From Sedimentibacter hydroxybenzoicus DSM 7310 (GTDB lineage: Bacteria > Bacillota > Clostridia > Tissierellales > Sedimentibacteraceae), in the NCBI RefSeq assembly GCF_013403245.1, contig NZ_JACBNQ010000016.1, positions 16,656 through 80,655 of the forward strand: a DNA stretch of 64,000 bases, read 5' to 3'. The notes beneath the pieces are model-generated. The model worked only from the letters and a program-made list of their open reading frames with translations, was not told where the DNA came from and made no database searches. Positions 1 to 8,680 of the stretch are shown here, piece after piece. The stretch's first letter is position 1. Every line of letters starts with the position of its first letter. The translations under genes were made by a program, and so were the position numbers.

Positions 1-585
1 AACGCTTTTTGCAGAAACCGGTTTTCCTGCTAAAGCAAGGTTTACTAAACCTGCTGAATCTATATCCATTGCAAAGGCCATAGCACCTGCTTCTTCAAGC
101 ATCTTTATTTTTTCTAATGCTTTGTCGTTTTTCCACGGCTTTATTGTAGGGACAGCAACTCCATTTGCTGCTTTAATGTATGGCAGGCTGTCAAGAAAAA
201 AGCTGTCATTTGCCCCATCACCTGTAAACGCAGCAGTACCCGCCTTTAAAGAACCATTTACAACTGCATCTATATATTCCGACTCTGTAATTGCTCCATT
301 GTAATTTAAGTTCATGCCGCCAATTGGTGCTACGAAAAACGGATATTTGAAATCCTTGCCGAACAATGATATTGATGTATCTTGTCCCTCATTTTGATAA
401 ATAGTATCTAATTTTATTTTTACTGACGACAGAAAATCGACACAAATCTTAAAAGCATTGCCGTTTCCTTTTCCTCCTGTTCCCGGGATTTCTCCCTTGC
501 ACACTATTCCGTTGCATTCCTTACATACTCTGCAGTTAGGTGCCATCTTTTCTTTTGCATTTTGTAAAACTTCATTATAGTTCAT
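1..585 (-). CDS. alpha-hydroxy-acid oxidizing protein (partial, C-terminus outside window)
   Basis: FMN-dependent alpha-hydroxy-acid dehydrogenase/oxidase family, which oxidises L-2-hydroxy acids such as lactate. The 195 visible codons run off the left edge of the window without a stop. The start ATG (583-585) is preceded by GGAGG at 591-595. Visible marks are a cysteine-rich N-terminus (Cys18, 21, 24, 29), the segment FFVAPIGGMN where the TIM barrel begins, FTGDGAND and, near the window edge, AMDIDSAGL. The four-cysteine N-terminus is typical of the clostridial branch of this family. The real substrate cannot be told. The gene lies downstream of valS but is separated from it by a perfect long hairpin. 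Confidence 0.8.
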   Translation of the reverse strand, partial: MNYNEVLQNAKEKMAPNCRVCKECNGIVCKGEIPGTGGKGNGNAFKICVDFLSSVKIKLDTIYQNEGQDTSISLFGKDFKYPFFVAPIGGMNLNYNGAITESEYIDAVVNGSLKAGTAAFTGDGANDSFFLDSLPYIKAANGVAVPTIKPWKNDKALEKIKMLEEAGAMAFAMDIDSAGLVNLALAGKPVSAKSV

Positions 586-606
586 ATCTTCCTCCTACAG
601 CATTTG

Positions 607-672
607 GGCATTTTGGGGACGGACCTTTTTGTGGCTGCGGGCAGCCACAAAAAGGTCCGTCCCCAAAATGCC
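607..672. repeat. perfect 32-bp inverted repeat (REP-like hairpin)
   Basis: Arms 607-638 and 641-672 are perfectly complementary and separated by only two bases (GG). The arms contain TTGGGGACGGACC and its complement. There is no T-run on either side, so this is not a standard intrinsic terminator, although it sits just past the valS stop and could block transcription or protect the transcript 3' end. GGGGACGG-containing palindromes recur as dispersed REP-like elements in clostridial genomes (general knowledge, not checked here). Confidence 0.8.
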
Positions 673-683
673 TTTCAAACACT

Positions 684-3332
684 TTATTTATTTAATTGCT
701 CTAATCTTTCTGCTACCTTATCCATCATCGATTGGTATTTAGCCAATTTTTCTTTTTCTTCCGCAACTACATTTTCAGGTGCTTTACTCATGAATTTTTC
801 ATTGTTAAGCTTATTATTTACCCTGTCAAGCTCACCTTGAAGTTTTGTTTTTTCTTTTTCAAGGCGCTCTATTTCTTTTTTATAGTCAATTAAATCAGAA
901 AGAGGCAGATATATTTCTGTTCCGTCAATTACGGACGATGCAGTATCTTCACCTATCATTGATTTATCACTTACTACCTTGATTTCCGTAATATTAGCCA
1001 AAGTTGCAAAATGTAAAGCACTTGACTCAATATATTCTTTAATACCTTCTTTAGAAGGAACAAATATTGCTCTTGCTTTTCTCGAAGGCACAACATTCAT
1101 TTCTGCTCTGATGTTACGTATGCTTCTCACTGCTTCCATAATAAATTCCATGGTGCTTTCCGCTTTTTCAAAGTTTTCACCTTCATTGTAGAACGGCCAT
1201 TGCTCTTTAACCAATCTGTTATCAACATTCGGTAAATATGACCAGATTTCTTCTGTAATGAACGGCATGAACGGATGAAGCAATTTAAGCATATTCTTTA
1301 ACACTTTTATTAATACAAATCTTGCAGTGTCCTTATCTAAGCCTTCTTCACCGTATAATCTCGGTTTAACAATTTCAATGTACCAATCGCAGTATTCGTT
1401 CCATATGAAATCATAAACTCTTTGAGCAGCCATACCCAATTCAAATTTATCCAGATTTTCCGTTACTTCCTTAGCTGCCTTATTTGCTCTTGAAATAATC
1501 CACTTATCTTCTGTTTTATAGTTGCTTTCGGCTGCAGCTTCATCTATTAAATCACCGTCAATATTCATAAGAACAAATCTTGACGCATTCCACAGCTTAT
1601 TGGCAAAGTTACGGCTTGATTCCAGTTTGTCATTATTGAACCTCGTATCGTTTCCGGGGGATATTCCGGTCATAAGCATGAATCTGAGAGCATCTGCGCC
1701 GAACTGATCTATCACTTCAAGAGGATCAATACCGTTTCCTAAGGACTTGCTCATTTTTCTTCCTTCGGCATCTCTCACCAAGCCGTGTATAAATACATGC
1801 TTAAACGGCGATTCACCTGTCGCTTCCAAGGCTGAGAATACCATACGTACAACCCAGAAGAATATTATATCATATCCTGTTACCAATACATCTGTCGGAT
1901 AAAAGTATTTTAAATCCTCCGTTTCATGAGGCCAGCCCAAGGTTGAGAACGGCCATAGCCCCGAAGAAAACCATGTATCAAGAACATCTTCGTCCTGTTT
2001 TATATTTGTACTGTTACATTTGGTACATTTTGGGGGAGCTTCTTTTGCAACCATTATCTCTCCGCATTCCTGACAATAGTATGCAGGTATTCTGTGACCC
2101 CACCACAATTGTCTTGAAATACACCAGTCTCTTATGTTTTCAAGCCAATGGGTATATATCTTTGTAAAGCGTTCCGGAACAAATTCAACCTTTTTATCCT
2201 TGTTTGCCTGAAGAGCAGGCTTTGCCAAAGGATCCATCTTAACGAACCATTGGTCTGATACTCTAGGTTCTATAATATTGTGACAGCGGTAGCACGTTCC
2301 TACATTGTGATCAGTATCCTCTGTCCTTAACATAAATCCATTTTCTTCAAGGTCCTTAACAAATTGTTTTCTACATTCGTAACGATCCATACCGTTATAT
2401 TTTCCTGCAACTTCGTTCATGGTTCCGTCTTCGTTCATACAGTTTAATTGCTCTAAATTGTGTCTCAAACCGATTTCAAAGTCATTAGGGTCGTGGCACG
2501 GAGTTATTTTCAAAGCTCCTGTTCCCTTAGTCATGTCAGGATATTCATCGCCTATTATAGGAATTTCTCTTCCTACCAACGGAACTATAACTTTTCTGCC
2601 TATTAAATGTTTGTATCTTTCGTCTTCAGGATGTGCGGCTATGGCAACATCACCGAATATTGTTTCAGGTCTCGTTGTTGCAATTATAAAAAACTCATCC
2701 GGATTATCAACGAACGGATATTTTACATAGTAATATTTACCCGGTGTGTCCTCGTATTCAACCTCGGCATCCGAAAGTGTGGTATGACAATCAGGACACC
2801 AGTTTATAATTCTATTTCCTTTATAAATAAGTCCTTTGTTGTACAATGATATGAAAAACTCGATAACTGCCTCATTGCAGCCCTCATCCATCGTAAATCT
2901 TTCTCTTGACCAATCACATGAGTTACCTAATTTCTTCACCTGTTCAACTATTTTTCCGCCGTATTCTTCCTTCCACTTCCATGCTCTTTTTAAGAACTCA
3001 TCCCTGCCTATTTCTTCTTTAGTTTTTCCTTCTTCTTTTTTCAGTTTTTCAACCACCTTAACCTCTGTGGCAATACTTGCATGGTCCGAGCCCGGCAGCC
3101 ACAGAGCTTCAAAGCCCTCCATCCTCTTCCATCTTGTCAGAACATCCTGAAGTGTCATATCCAACGCATGCCCCATATGAAGCTGACCTGTAATATTTGG
3201 AGGCGGCATCACTATAGTGAACGGCTTCTTATCCTTATTGATTTCGGCTTTAAAGCAATTTTCTTCCATCCAAGCACTGTAGATTTTTTCTTCAAATTCT
3301 TTTGGATTATACTTACTTGGTATATTGTTCAT
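684..3332 (-). CDS. valS: valyl-tRNA synthetase
   Basis: Class I aminoacyl-tRNA synthetase that charges tRNA(Val) in the cytoplasm. The protein of 882 residues has the HIGH motif as HMGH in [13 protein letters not shown] near residue 50, an editing (CP1) domain with a CxxC-type zinc knuckle region (CQECG...CTKC), KMSKS in [11 protein letters not shown], an anticodon-binding domain and a C-terminal coiled coil (roughly the last 65 residues), all usual for ValRS. I place the start at the ATG at 3330-3332, because the upstream ATG at 3341 is almost touching the AGAGG ribosome site while the chosen one has about 10 nt spacing. A valine-type T-box leader lies directly upstream, so expression should rise when tRNA(Val) is uncharged. 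Confidence 0.96.
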   Translation of the reverse strand: MNNIPSKYNPKEFEEKIYSAWMEENCFKAEINKDKKPFTIVMPPPNITGQLHMGHALDMTLQDVLTRWKRMEGFEALWLPGSDHASIATEVKVVEKLKKEEGKTKEEIGRDEFLKRAWKWKEEYGGKIVEQVKKLGNSCDWSRERFTMDEGCNEAVIEFFISLYNKGLIYKGNRIINWCPDCHTTLSDAEVEYEDTPGKYYYVKYPFVDNPDEFFIIATTRPETIFGDVAIAAHPEDERYKHLIGRKVIVPLVGREIPIIGDEYPDMTKGTGALKITPCHDPNDFEIGLRHNLEQLNCMNEDGTMNEVAGKYNGMDRYECRKQFVKDLEENGFMLRTEDTDHNVGTCYRCHNIIEPRVSDQWFVKMDPLAKPALQANKDKKVEFVPERFTKIYTHWLENIRDWCISRQLWWGHRIPAYYCQECGEIMVAKEAPPKCTKCNSTNIKQDEDVLDTWFSSGLWPFSTLGWPHETEDLKYFYPTDVLVTGYDIIFFWVVRMVFSALEATGESPFKHVFIHGLVRDAEGRKMSKSLGNGIDPLEVIDQFGADALRFMLMTGISPGNDTRFNNDKLESSRNFANKLWNASRFVLMNIDGDLIDEAAAESNYKTEDKWIISRANKAAKEVTENLDKFELGMAAQRVYDFIWNEYCDWYIEIVKPRLYGEEGLDKDTARFVLIKVLKNMLKLLHPFMPFITEEIWSYLPNVDNRLVKEQWPFYNEGENFEKAESTMEFIMEAVRSIRNIRAEMNVVPSRKARAIFVPSKEGIKEYIESSALHFATLANITEIKVVSDKSMIGEDTASSVIDGTEIYLPLSDLIDYKKEIERLEKEKTKLQGELDRVNNKLNNEKFMSKAPENVVAEEKEKLAKYQSMMDKVAERLEQLNK

Positions 3333-3410
3333 ACATATCATTCCTCTCTATATTTTAAATGTAAATAATTAAGCTTATGCTATTTCTCCCAAAATTGGGT
3401 TAGGTCATGA

Positions 3411-3447
3411 AAAAAGGGCTTTCTCATCACAAAGGACGAGAAAACCC
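3411..3447 (-). terminator. T-box regulated terminator of valS
   Basis: On the minus strand GGGTTTTCTC pairs with GAGAAAGCCC across a 12-nt loop, followed by a run of T. It directly follows the T-box sequence (AGGTGGTACCGCGG at 3447-3460), whose 3' part overlaps the terminator's 5' arm, as in regulated T-box terminators. Confidence 0.88.
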
Positions 3448-3645
3448 GCGGTACCACCTAATTTCCGTTTCCGGCTCTTAATTTATATAACGGCTTCAAC
3501 CGTTTAATCTTACTGCTGCTTCAGATTAAATGCTCAAAAGCTACCTTCGATACAAATTGACTTATGAAGATTCTCAACCCATGATCTTCAATCTCTGTAA
3601 GTTTTAAGCACCTACTCCTCTTTTTCATCGCAAATTATTTAATTA
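3411..3645 (-). promoter_or_regulatory. T-box riboswitch upstream of valS (valine)
   Basis: Leader RNA that senses uncharged tRNA(Val) and then prevents termination. The T-box core AGGTGGTACCGCGG is at 3447-3460 on the minus strand, and the terminator follows. The Stem I distal loop is seen as ATGGGTTGAG. The lower Stem I helix can be drawn as GCTTAAAA with TTTTGAGC. Just before that 3' arm the sequence reads GAAG-GTA-G, so the likely specifier is GUA (Val) at 3544-3542. The same GAA-N-codon pattern is seen in the other two T-boxes of this window, which supports the reading. Confidence 0.9.
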
Positions 3646-3651
3646 CATATC

Positions 3652-3680
3652 ATGATATTAAATCTTTAAAGCTTTGTCAA
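3652..3680 (-). promoter_or_regulatory. sigma-A-type promoter of the valS leader
   Basis: Minus-strand TTGACA (3680-3675), a 17-nt spacer and TATCAT (3657-3652). It places the transcription start near 3645, just before the T-box Stem I. It lies immediately after the aspS stop codon. Confidence 0.7.
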
Positions 3681-3697
3681 CAGGTTTTTATTATTAA

Positions 3698-4984
3698 TTA
3701 CGGAGCAAGCCTGTTTCTGTCTCTCGGGAAGGTTGATGCTTCTCTGACATTTTCCAGACCGAGGAGCATAGCGGTTATTCTTTCGAGACCTATTGCCAGA
3801 CCACCATGTGGAGGCATGCCATGTCTGAATACGGACATGTATCCTTCAAAATTATTTGGATTAAGACCATGCTTAAGCATATTGCTCTTTAGTTTTTCAC
3901 ATTGATGTATCCTCTGCCCTCCCGTTGTTATTTCAAGACCTCTGAACAGCAGGTCAAAGCTGTGTGTTTCGTATTCTCCAGCAGGCATGGTGTACATGGG
4001 TCTTTTTGACTGGGAATAATGTGTCAGAAAAACAAAATCAGAATTGTATTTTTCCTTTACGTATCCGGATATAAGAGCTTCGCCCTCGGGGTCTAAATCT
4101 CCATCAATATTATTCTTGCCGTATTGTGTTTTTAAAATCTGTATCGCCTCAGTCAATTTTAATTTTGGGATTTCCATAGGAACAACAGGTATATGAGCAT
4201 CTAAAAGCTCAAGCTCTGTCCTGCATATCTGAGTAAGATTTGTAATCATAAATCGCAGCAGCTCGGTTTCAAGCTCCATTATCTCGTACTCGTCCTCGAT
4301 GAATCCCATCTCAAGATCAAGACTGACATATTCGTTGAGATGCCTCTTTGTGTCGTGACTTTCCGCTCTGTATACGTGTCCTGTTTCAAATACTCTCTCA
4401 TATCCTGCTCCAACCATCATCTGTTTGTAAAATTGCGGACTTTGAGCGAGGTATGCTTTTTTATCAAAGTAGTCCACGGTGAAAAGATTTGTTCCGCCTT
4501 CGGTTCCCTCGGCTACAATTTTCGGCGTAAATATCTGTGTAAATCCCTGTTGTGTCAGATACTGCGAAAATCCCTGTGCCAGCGCTGCCTGAATTCTAAA
4601 TATTGCGTTTATTTTCGGATTTCTCATACTGAGCACTCTGTTGTTTAAAAGCACATCCAGATTTAACTCAAGGGATTCCTTATTGATTTCTATGGGTAAA
4701 TCTTCGGCAGGGGATATGACATTCAGTGCATGTACCTGTATTTCAACACCATCTTTAACTGACTCGTTTTTTATTGCCGTTCCTCTTACTTCAACAACAC
4801 TTTCAAGCTTCAACCCTTTTATTTCAATATCCCTCGTATCCACCACGCATTGGATTATCCCGCTTCTGTCCCTGACCAGCAGAAACGCAATTTTACCCAT
4901 GCTCCTTATCCTGTGGAGCCATCCTTTTATTATGACTTCATTTCCTGTAAATTTTTTTGTTTCACTTATTAATATTCTTTTCAT
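3698..4984 (-). CDS. aspS: aspartyl-tRNA synthetase, archaeal/non-discriminating type (aspartate--tRNA(Asx) ligase)
   Basis: Class II synthetase of 428 residues: an N-terminal OB-fold anticodon domain (about 1-100) and a catalytic core with motif 2 (YRAESHDTKRHLNEY) and motif 3 (GGLAIGLERITAMLLG, ending FPRDRNRLAP). It is much shorter than the bacterial AspRS of about 590 residues and lacks the GAD insertion, which is the pattern of the archaeal/AspS2 type. Family members often charge both tRNA(Asp) and tRNA(Asn), the latter then being amidated by GatCAB; whether this one is non-discriminating is inference. The start is the ATG at 4984, with GGAGGG about 8 nt upstream; the open frame extends 15 codons further but without a ribosome site. 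A T-box leader precedes it. Confidence 0.92.
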   Translation of the reverse strand: MKRILISETKKFTGNEVIIKGWLHRIRSMGKIAFLLVRDRSGIIQCVVDTRDIEIKGLKLESVVEVRGTAIKNESVKDGVEIQVHALNVISPAEDLPIEINKESLELNLDVLLNNRVLSMRNPKINAIFRIQAALAQGFSQYLTQQGFTQIFTPKIVAEGTEGGTNLFTVDYFDKKAYLAQSPQFYKQMMVGAGYERVFETGHVYRAESHDTKRHLNEYVSLDLEMGFIEDEYEIMELETELLRFMITNLTQICRTELELLDAHIPVVPMEIPKLKLTEAIQILKTQYGKNNIDGDLDPEGEALISGYVKEKYNSDFVFLTHYSQSKRPMYTMPAGEYETHSFDLLFRGLEITTGGQRIHQCEKLKSNMLKHGLNPNNFEGYMSVFRHGMPPHGGLAIGLERITAMLLGLENVREASTFPRDRNRLAP

Positions 4985-5007
4985 AAAACACCCTCCTATT
5001 TTATAAT

Positions 5008-5037
5008 AAAAAAAATCGCCCCTATGCAAGAGGCGAT
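5008..5037 (-). terminator. second (proximal) T-box terminator of aspS
   Basis: ATCGCC/GGCGAT stem with the extended sequence TCATCGCCTCTTGCATAGGG on the minus strand, followed by eight T (5014-5007). It directly follows a second T-box core, GAGTGGTACCGCGG. Confidence 0.85.
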
Positions 5038-5096
5038 GACCGCGGTACCACTCTTATTAACCACATGCCAAAAATAATCAAAAAACAACGATAGAA

Positions 5097-5130
5097 TAAT
5101 AAAAGCTCACTTCATTTTAAGAAGTGAGCT
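5097..5130 (-). terminator. first (distal) T-box terminator of aspS
   Basis: Perfect 10-bp stem AGCTCACTTC/GAAGTGAGCT with a 7-nt loop, followed on the minus strand by TTTTATTATT. It follows the first T-box core (5131-5145). Confidence 0.85.
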
Positions 5131-5350
5131 GCCCACGGTACCATTCTTTTTAACTATTTCTGAACAAATAGTTCTCTTTATTTCCTGTAACGGAGAAATC
5201 CGGATTTCCCTACTTGCCATGCTTTCAGAAAATCAACTCCGGGAGGTCTTTCGGTATAATTCATCTCATCAGGCTTCCACCGTCCCCGACTCGCTGCAGA
5301 GCTCCAGATACCTACTCTTCCCATCTCAGTGTAATTAATATGATGATACT

Positions 5351-5379
5351 ACAATAGCATGGTAGTTCAGATTTGTCAA
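5351..5379 (-). promoter_or_regulatory. sigma-A-type promoter of the aspS leader
   Basis: Minus-strand TTGACA (5379-5374), 17-nt spacer, TATTGT (5356-5351). The expected transcription start is about 5344, at the beginning of the T-box leader. Confidence 0.65.
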
Positions 5380-5506
5380 CGCGTATTTTGGAGCGTATTT
5401 TTCCCTTTTATTGACACTGCGGCAAGTGATGTAAAATTTAAATTGTATTTTTGTATTTTTGATGTTAATATATTAAAATTAAACAACGTTATCATCAGGA
5501 GTAAAT

Positions 5507-6028
5507 ATGTATCAGATTATTGCACAGACTGTCGGATTTATCGGTACAGGCATAATGTTTCTTTCATATCAGTGCAAGGACAATAAAAAATTATTTTTGA
5601 TGCAGATGCTTTCCAACATCGTATACACGCTTCACTTTTTCATGTTGGGTGCTATATCGGGAAGCATGAATATAATAGTAAGTATGCTCAGAAATTTTGT
5701 CTTGCTTAATTCCAAACATCAATGGACAAGAAATAAATATTGGCTCTGGTTGTTCATAGGTCTTCATTTGATTATAGTCATTCTGACATGGAATGATGTA
5801 TTCAGCTTATTGCCTGCTATCGGAATGATTGCAATGGCTGTTTCATCATGGACAAGAAACGGAAAAAATGTGAGAATGGCAAATTTGTTTATAAATTCTC
5901 CTGCGTGGCTGATTTATGATATTCACGTACGTTCTTACGCAGGTATATTCTGTGAAGTGTTACTTTTAATGTCTGTGATTATTTCATTTATAAGATACGG
6001 AGTTAAAGCTTTAGACCATGATAATTAA
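5507..6028 (+). CDS. YgjV family inner membrane protein
   Basis: Small integral membrane protein of 173 residues resembling YgjV (Imp-YgjV family). It has about five to six hydrophobic segments, including IIAQTVGFIGTGIMFLSYQ at the N-terminus and a QCKDNKKLFLMQ loop after it, which is where family members carry their conserved signature. The ribosome site CAGGAG lies about 9 nt before the ATG. The family's function is not established. It stands alone, divergent from aspS and convergent with the LysR gene, whose 3' end is 10 nt away. Confidence 0.8.
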   Translation: MYQIIAQTVGFIGTGIMFLSYQCKDNKKLFLMQMLSNIVYTLHFFMLGAISGSMNIIVSMLRNFVLLNSKHQWTRNKYWLWLFIGLHLIIVILTWNDVFSLLPAIGMIAMAVSSWTRNGKNVRMANLFINSPAWLIYDIHVRSYAGIFCEVLLLMSVIISFIRYGVKALDHDN

Positions 6029-6038
6029 TTTATCTGAC

Positions 6039-6908
6039 TTATTCTCTCTTTCTGTATTGCAAATATTCCAAAAACTTCTTTACCGAAAGGGAAAGAAGTT
6101 TTTTATCTCTCATGGCTATCCCAATATTTCTGAAAGCAGGAACTTCAAGCTCTTTTGCTATAATTTTATACGGTATCCGCTTCAGTATTAATTCAGGTAA
6201 TATACTGATTCCCAGACCGTTTTCAATCATGGACATAATAGCATAATCATCCCATGTCGTAAAATGAACCTGCGGTATAATATTATGTTTCTCAAATATT
6301 TCCGAAATTTCCGCTTTGGCACCTTTTTCTAAAAGCATAAACGGGCTGTTCGATAGTTCATCAATCGGGAAAGCATCGCAATCTACAAGGGGATGATCCT
6401 GCGGGATCACAACCAGCAAACGATCCTGCTCCAAAAAAATCGTTTCAAGCTCCGGTTTTGTAGGAAGCCGCAAAAAGCCAAAGTCGACACGTCCCTCTGA
6501 AATCCAGCTTTCAATTTCGGTATAATCTCCAAGTAAAAGCTCAAAATTGATTTTAGGATAAGTTTCCTGAAAAATCTTAATCATATTAGGAAGCCAATGA
6601 GTTGCTACACTTGAAAATGTTCCTATGCGAATTATCCCTGTTTGAATTCCGTGCAGCTCTTCGATTTGTGTCAATAAAATTTCATGCTCATTACAAATTC
6701 TTTTTAACTGAGGTAATAACCTTAGTCCATCTGAGGTCAGACTGACACCGCCGCGTCCTCTTTCAAGAAGCAATACTCTCCATTCTGTTTCTAAATCATT
6801 AATCATACGACTAATACCGGACTGTGTATAGTTCAATACTTCAGCAGCTTTCGTAAAACTGCCGTATTCTACAGCTTTGATAAATGCCATATATTTTTGT
6901 ATACTCAT
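6039..6908 (-). CDS. LysR family transcriptional regulator
   Basis: Typical LysR-type regulator of 289 residues: an N-terminal winged helix-turn-helix (SFTKAAEVLNYTQSGISRMI, about residues 15-35) and a C-terminal effector domain with the usual GIIRIGTFSSVATHWLP opening. The start is the ATG at 6908 with AGAGG 6 nt upstream; an in-frame ATG 16 codons earlier has no ribosome site. It is divergent from the EamA transporter gene, the classical arrangement for a LysR protein regulating its neighbour, and a dyad lies in the shared intergenic region. The effector is unknown; an amino acid or metabolite exported by the EamA protein is a reasonable guess. Confidence 0.92.
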   Translation of the reverse strand: MSIQKYMAFIKAVEYGSFTKAAEVLNYTQSGISRMINDLETEWRVLLLERGRGGVSLTSDGLRLLPQLKRICNEHEILLTQIEELHGIQTGIIRIGTFSSVATHWLPNMIKIFQETYPKINFELLLGDYTEIESWISEGRVDFGFLRLPTKPELETIFLEQDRLLVVIPQDHPLVDCDAFPIDELSNSPFMLLEKGAKAEISEIFEKHNIIPQVHFTTWDDYAIMSMIENGLGISILPELILKRIPYKIIAKELEVPAFRNIGIAMRDKKLLSLSVKKFLEYLQYRKRE

Positions 6909-6980
6909 ACCAAACCTCTTTGTATCCGATTTGCTCATATATAACATGATAAACATTCGCTTTTGTAATATATGATGCTA

Positions 6981-6996
6981 TGATATACTAATATCA
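6981..6996. promoter_or_regulatory. dyad TGATAT-N4-ATATCA, candidate LysR operator
   Basis: A perfect inverted repeat with 6-bp arms in the 149-bp region between the divergent LysR and EamA genes. Its size and T-N11-A geometry fit LysR-type binding sites, which normally lie between such pairs. Not proven. Confidence 0.45.
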
Positions 6997-7057
6997 CAAA
7001 AAATTCAAGCATAATAGAATAAATAGTTTGAAATCTATATATACGAGGGGGACTTAA

Positions 7058-7924
7058 ATGAAGACTGCATATTTAAAATATATCTCGGCTCTGCTCATGT
7101 TCGGCTCCAATGGAATTGTGGCAAGTTACATTTTACTGAGCAGCTATGAAATTGTTTTTTTAAGAACTTTAATAGGAAGCATGTTTCTGATATTGATATT
7201 TTTATTTTCTAAAACAGAGCGTATGTTTTGGAAGAACAAATCACACTCCATGTACTTAATTATTTCGGGCATAGCCATGGGTGCAAGCTGGATATTTTTA
7301 TATGAAGCATACTCGCAAATCGGTGTAAGCATTGCTACACTATCGTATTATTGCGGTCCTGTTATTATCATGATTCTTTCACCGGTTCTGTTCAAGGAAA
7401 GACTGGCAAATACAAAGCTGTTAGGGTTTTTTGCCGTAATAATCGGAATGTTTTTTGTAAACTATCAAGCTTTATCACAGGGAATAATTTCTTGGGGATT
7501 GATACTTAGTATATTATCAGCAATAATGTACGCAATAATGGTGGTATTCAATAAAAAAGCCGTAAGCATAACGGGACTTGAAAATTCCATGTACCAGTTA
7601 GTTACAAGCTTTTTTGCGGTTGCAATTTTCGTTGGAATAAAGCAAGGTTTTTCAATTGATATCGTTCATACAAATTTACCGGCTATACTGCTGTTAGGTG
7701 TTGTAAATACCGGAATAGGATGTTATTTCTATTTCTCCTCTATTGATGACCTTCCGGTGCAGACCGTTTCAATCTGTGGATATCTGGAGCCTCTTTCTGC
7801 GTTGATTTTCTCAGCAGCAATATTGGGAGAAAAGTTAGGTGCTTTACAAATAGCCGGTGCCATTTTAATCTTGGGAGGAGCCGCATTCGGCGAATTAGCT
7901 GTCTCTGACAGATCTCTTCGCTGA
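7058..7924 (+). CDS. EamA/DMT family transporter
   Basis: Drug/metabolite transporter superfamily protein of 288 residues with about ten hydrophobic segments arranged as two EamA repeats (first repeat about 5-135, second about 145-280). The second repeat ends in the typical GYLEPLSALIFSAAILGE followed by ILILGGAA. The ATG has GAGGGGG about 8 nt upstream. Family members export amino acids, nucleosides or other metabolites; the substrate cannot be read from sequence. It is divergent from the LysR regulator. Its last 30 bp overlap the 3' end of the convergent ABC ATPase gene. Confidence 0.88.
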   Translation: MKTAYLKYISALLMFGSNGIVASYILLSSYEIVFLRTLIGSMFLILIFLFSKTERMFWKNKSHSMYLIISGIAMGASWIFLYEAYSQIGVSIATLSYYCGPVIIMILSPVLFKERLANTKLLGFFAVIIGMFFVNYQALSQGIISWGLILSILSAIMYAIMVVFNKKAVSITGLENSMYQLVTSFFAVAIFVGIKQGFSIDIVHTNLPAILLLGVVNTGIGCYFYFSSIDDLPVQTVSICGYLEPLSALIFSAAILGEKLGALQIAGAILILGGAAFGELAVSDRSLR

Positions 7925-8680
7925 AATTACAGGTCTGTTTTCTTCATCTAAAGTAACACTTCCTATTACCCCATAAACTTCTTTTAGCATTTTTTCTGTT
8001 ATTACATCCTTGGCTGACCCTGAATCGTAATATTCACCTTCACCTGTTATTATTACAATGTGGTCGGCATATCTTGCGGCTAAATTAATATCATGTAAAA
8101 CCACTATTATATCTATTTTTCTGTCTTTAATTATTCTATGAAGAAGATGACATAACTCCAGTTGTTTTTGTAAATCCAAAGAATTCGTAGGCTCGTCCAA
8201 AAGAATAATCTTTGGTTCTCTAACAAGTGTTTGTGCTATAAAAACCAGCTTTTTCTGACCACCACTCAGCTCACCAAAGCTCCTGCCTGCAAGGTCTTTG
8301 ATGTTCAGTGCCTCTAATGTATCCATTACCGCATTTAAATCTTCATCTGAAACACGTTGTTTTAAATCCGGTAATCTTCCAAGCAGAACCATCTCAAGTA
8401 CACTCAACATAGAAAAATCAATATCCATCTGGGGAAGATAGGACATTACTTTTGTTTTCTCATCAGTTTTCATTTTTGTAATACTCTCTGTTCCAAAATA
8501 TATAGCACCTTCATATTTTAAAAGCCCAAATATGGCTTTTAAAAGTGTAGATTTACCTGCACCATTCGGACCCAGAACAGCATTAAGCCCCGGTCCGAAT
8601 TCTACATCAAGGTTTTTGAATACATCATGTTTTGATTTGACTCCTTTGTATGAATACGTCAGACTATTTACTTTAAGCAT
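7895..8680 (-). CDS. ABC transporter ATP-binding protein (FecE/BtuD-type)
   Basis: ATPase of 261 residues for an iron/siderophore/heme/corrinoid-type importer. Walker A is GPNGAGKST (about residue 36), the signature is LSGGQKKL and Walker B is KIILLDEPTNSLD with the switch histidine in VVLHDINLA. The open frame reaches 82 codons further upstream inside the permease gene, but the true start is the ATG at 8680, which overlaps the permease stop as TAATG. It is the last gene of a binding protein-permease-ATPase set at 7895-11282. No terminator separates it from the convergent EamA gene; the two coding ends overlap by 30 bp. Confidence 0.92.
   Translation of the reverse strand: MLKVNSLTYSYKGVKSKHDVFKNLDVEFGPGLNAVLGPNGAGKSTLLKAIFGLLKYEGAIYFGTESITKMKTDEKTKVMSYLPQMDIDFSMLSVLEMVLLGRLPDLKQRVSDEDLNAVMDTLEALNIKDLAGRSFGELSGGQKKLVFIAQTLVREPKIILLDEPTNSLDLQKQLELCHLLHRIIKDRKIDIIVVLHDINLAARYADHIVIITGEGEYYDSGSAKDVITEKMLKEVYGVIGSVTLDEENRPVISAKRSVRDS

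Larger units (their letters stand above)
5008..5344 (-). promoter_or_regulatory. T-box riboswitch upstream of aspS with two antiterminator/terminator modules
   Basis: In transcription order: one Stem I region (about 5340-5200), a first T-box core AATGGTACCGTGGGC (5145-5131) with its terminator (5130-5097), then about 50 nt, and a second T-box core AGAGTGGTACCGCGG (5055-5041) with its own terminator (5037-5008). No second Stem I fits in the 40-50 nt between the modules. The likely specifier is GAC (Asp) at 5248-5246, read from GAAA-GAC, in the same position relative to GAA as in the valS and cysK leaders. One sensor feeding two terminators would make the switch tighter. Confidence 0.85.

Noticed and set aside
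607..672. Ordinary intrinsic terminator for valS
   Set aside because: The stem is far longer than usual and no T-run follows on either strand; REP-like is the better description, though it may still stop transcription.
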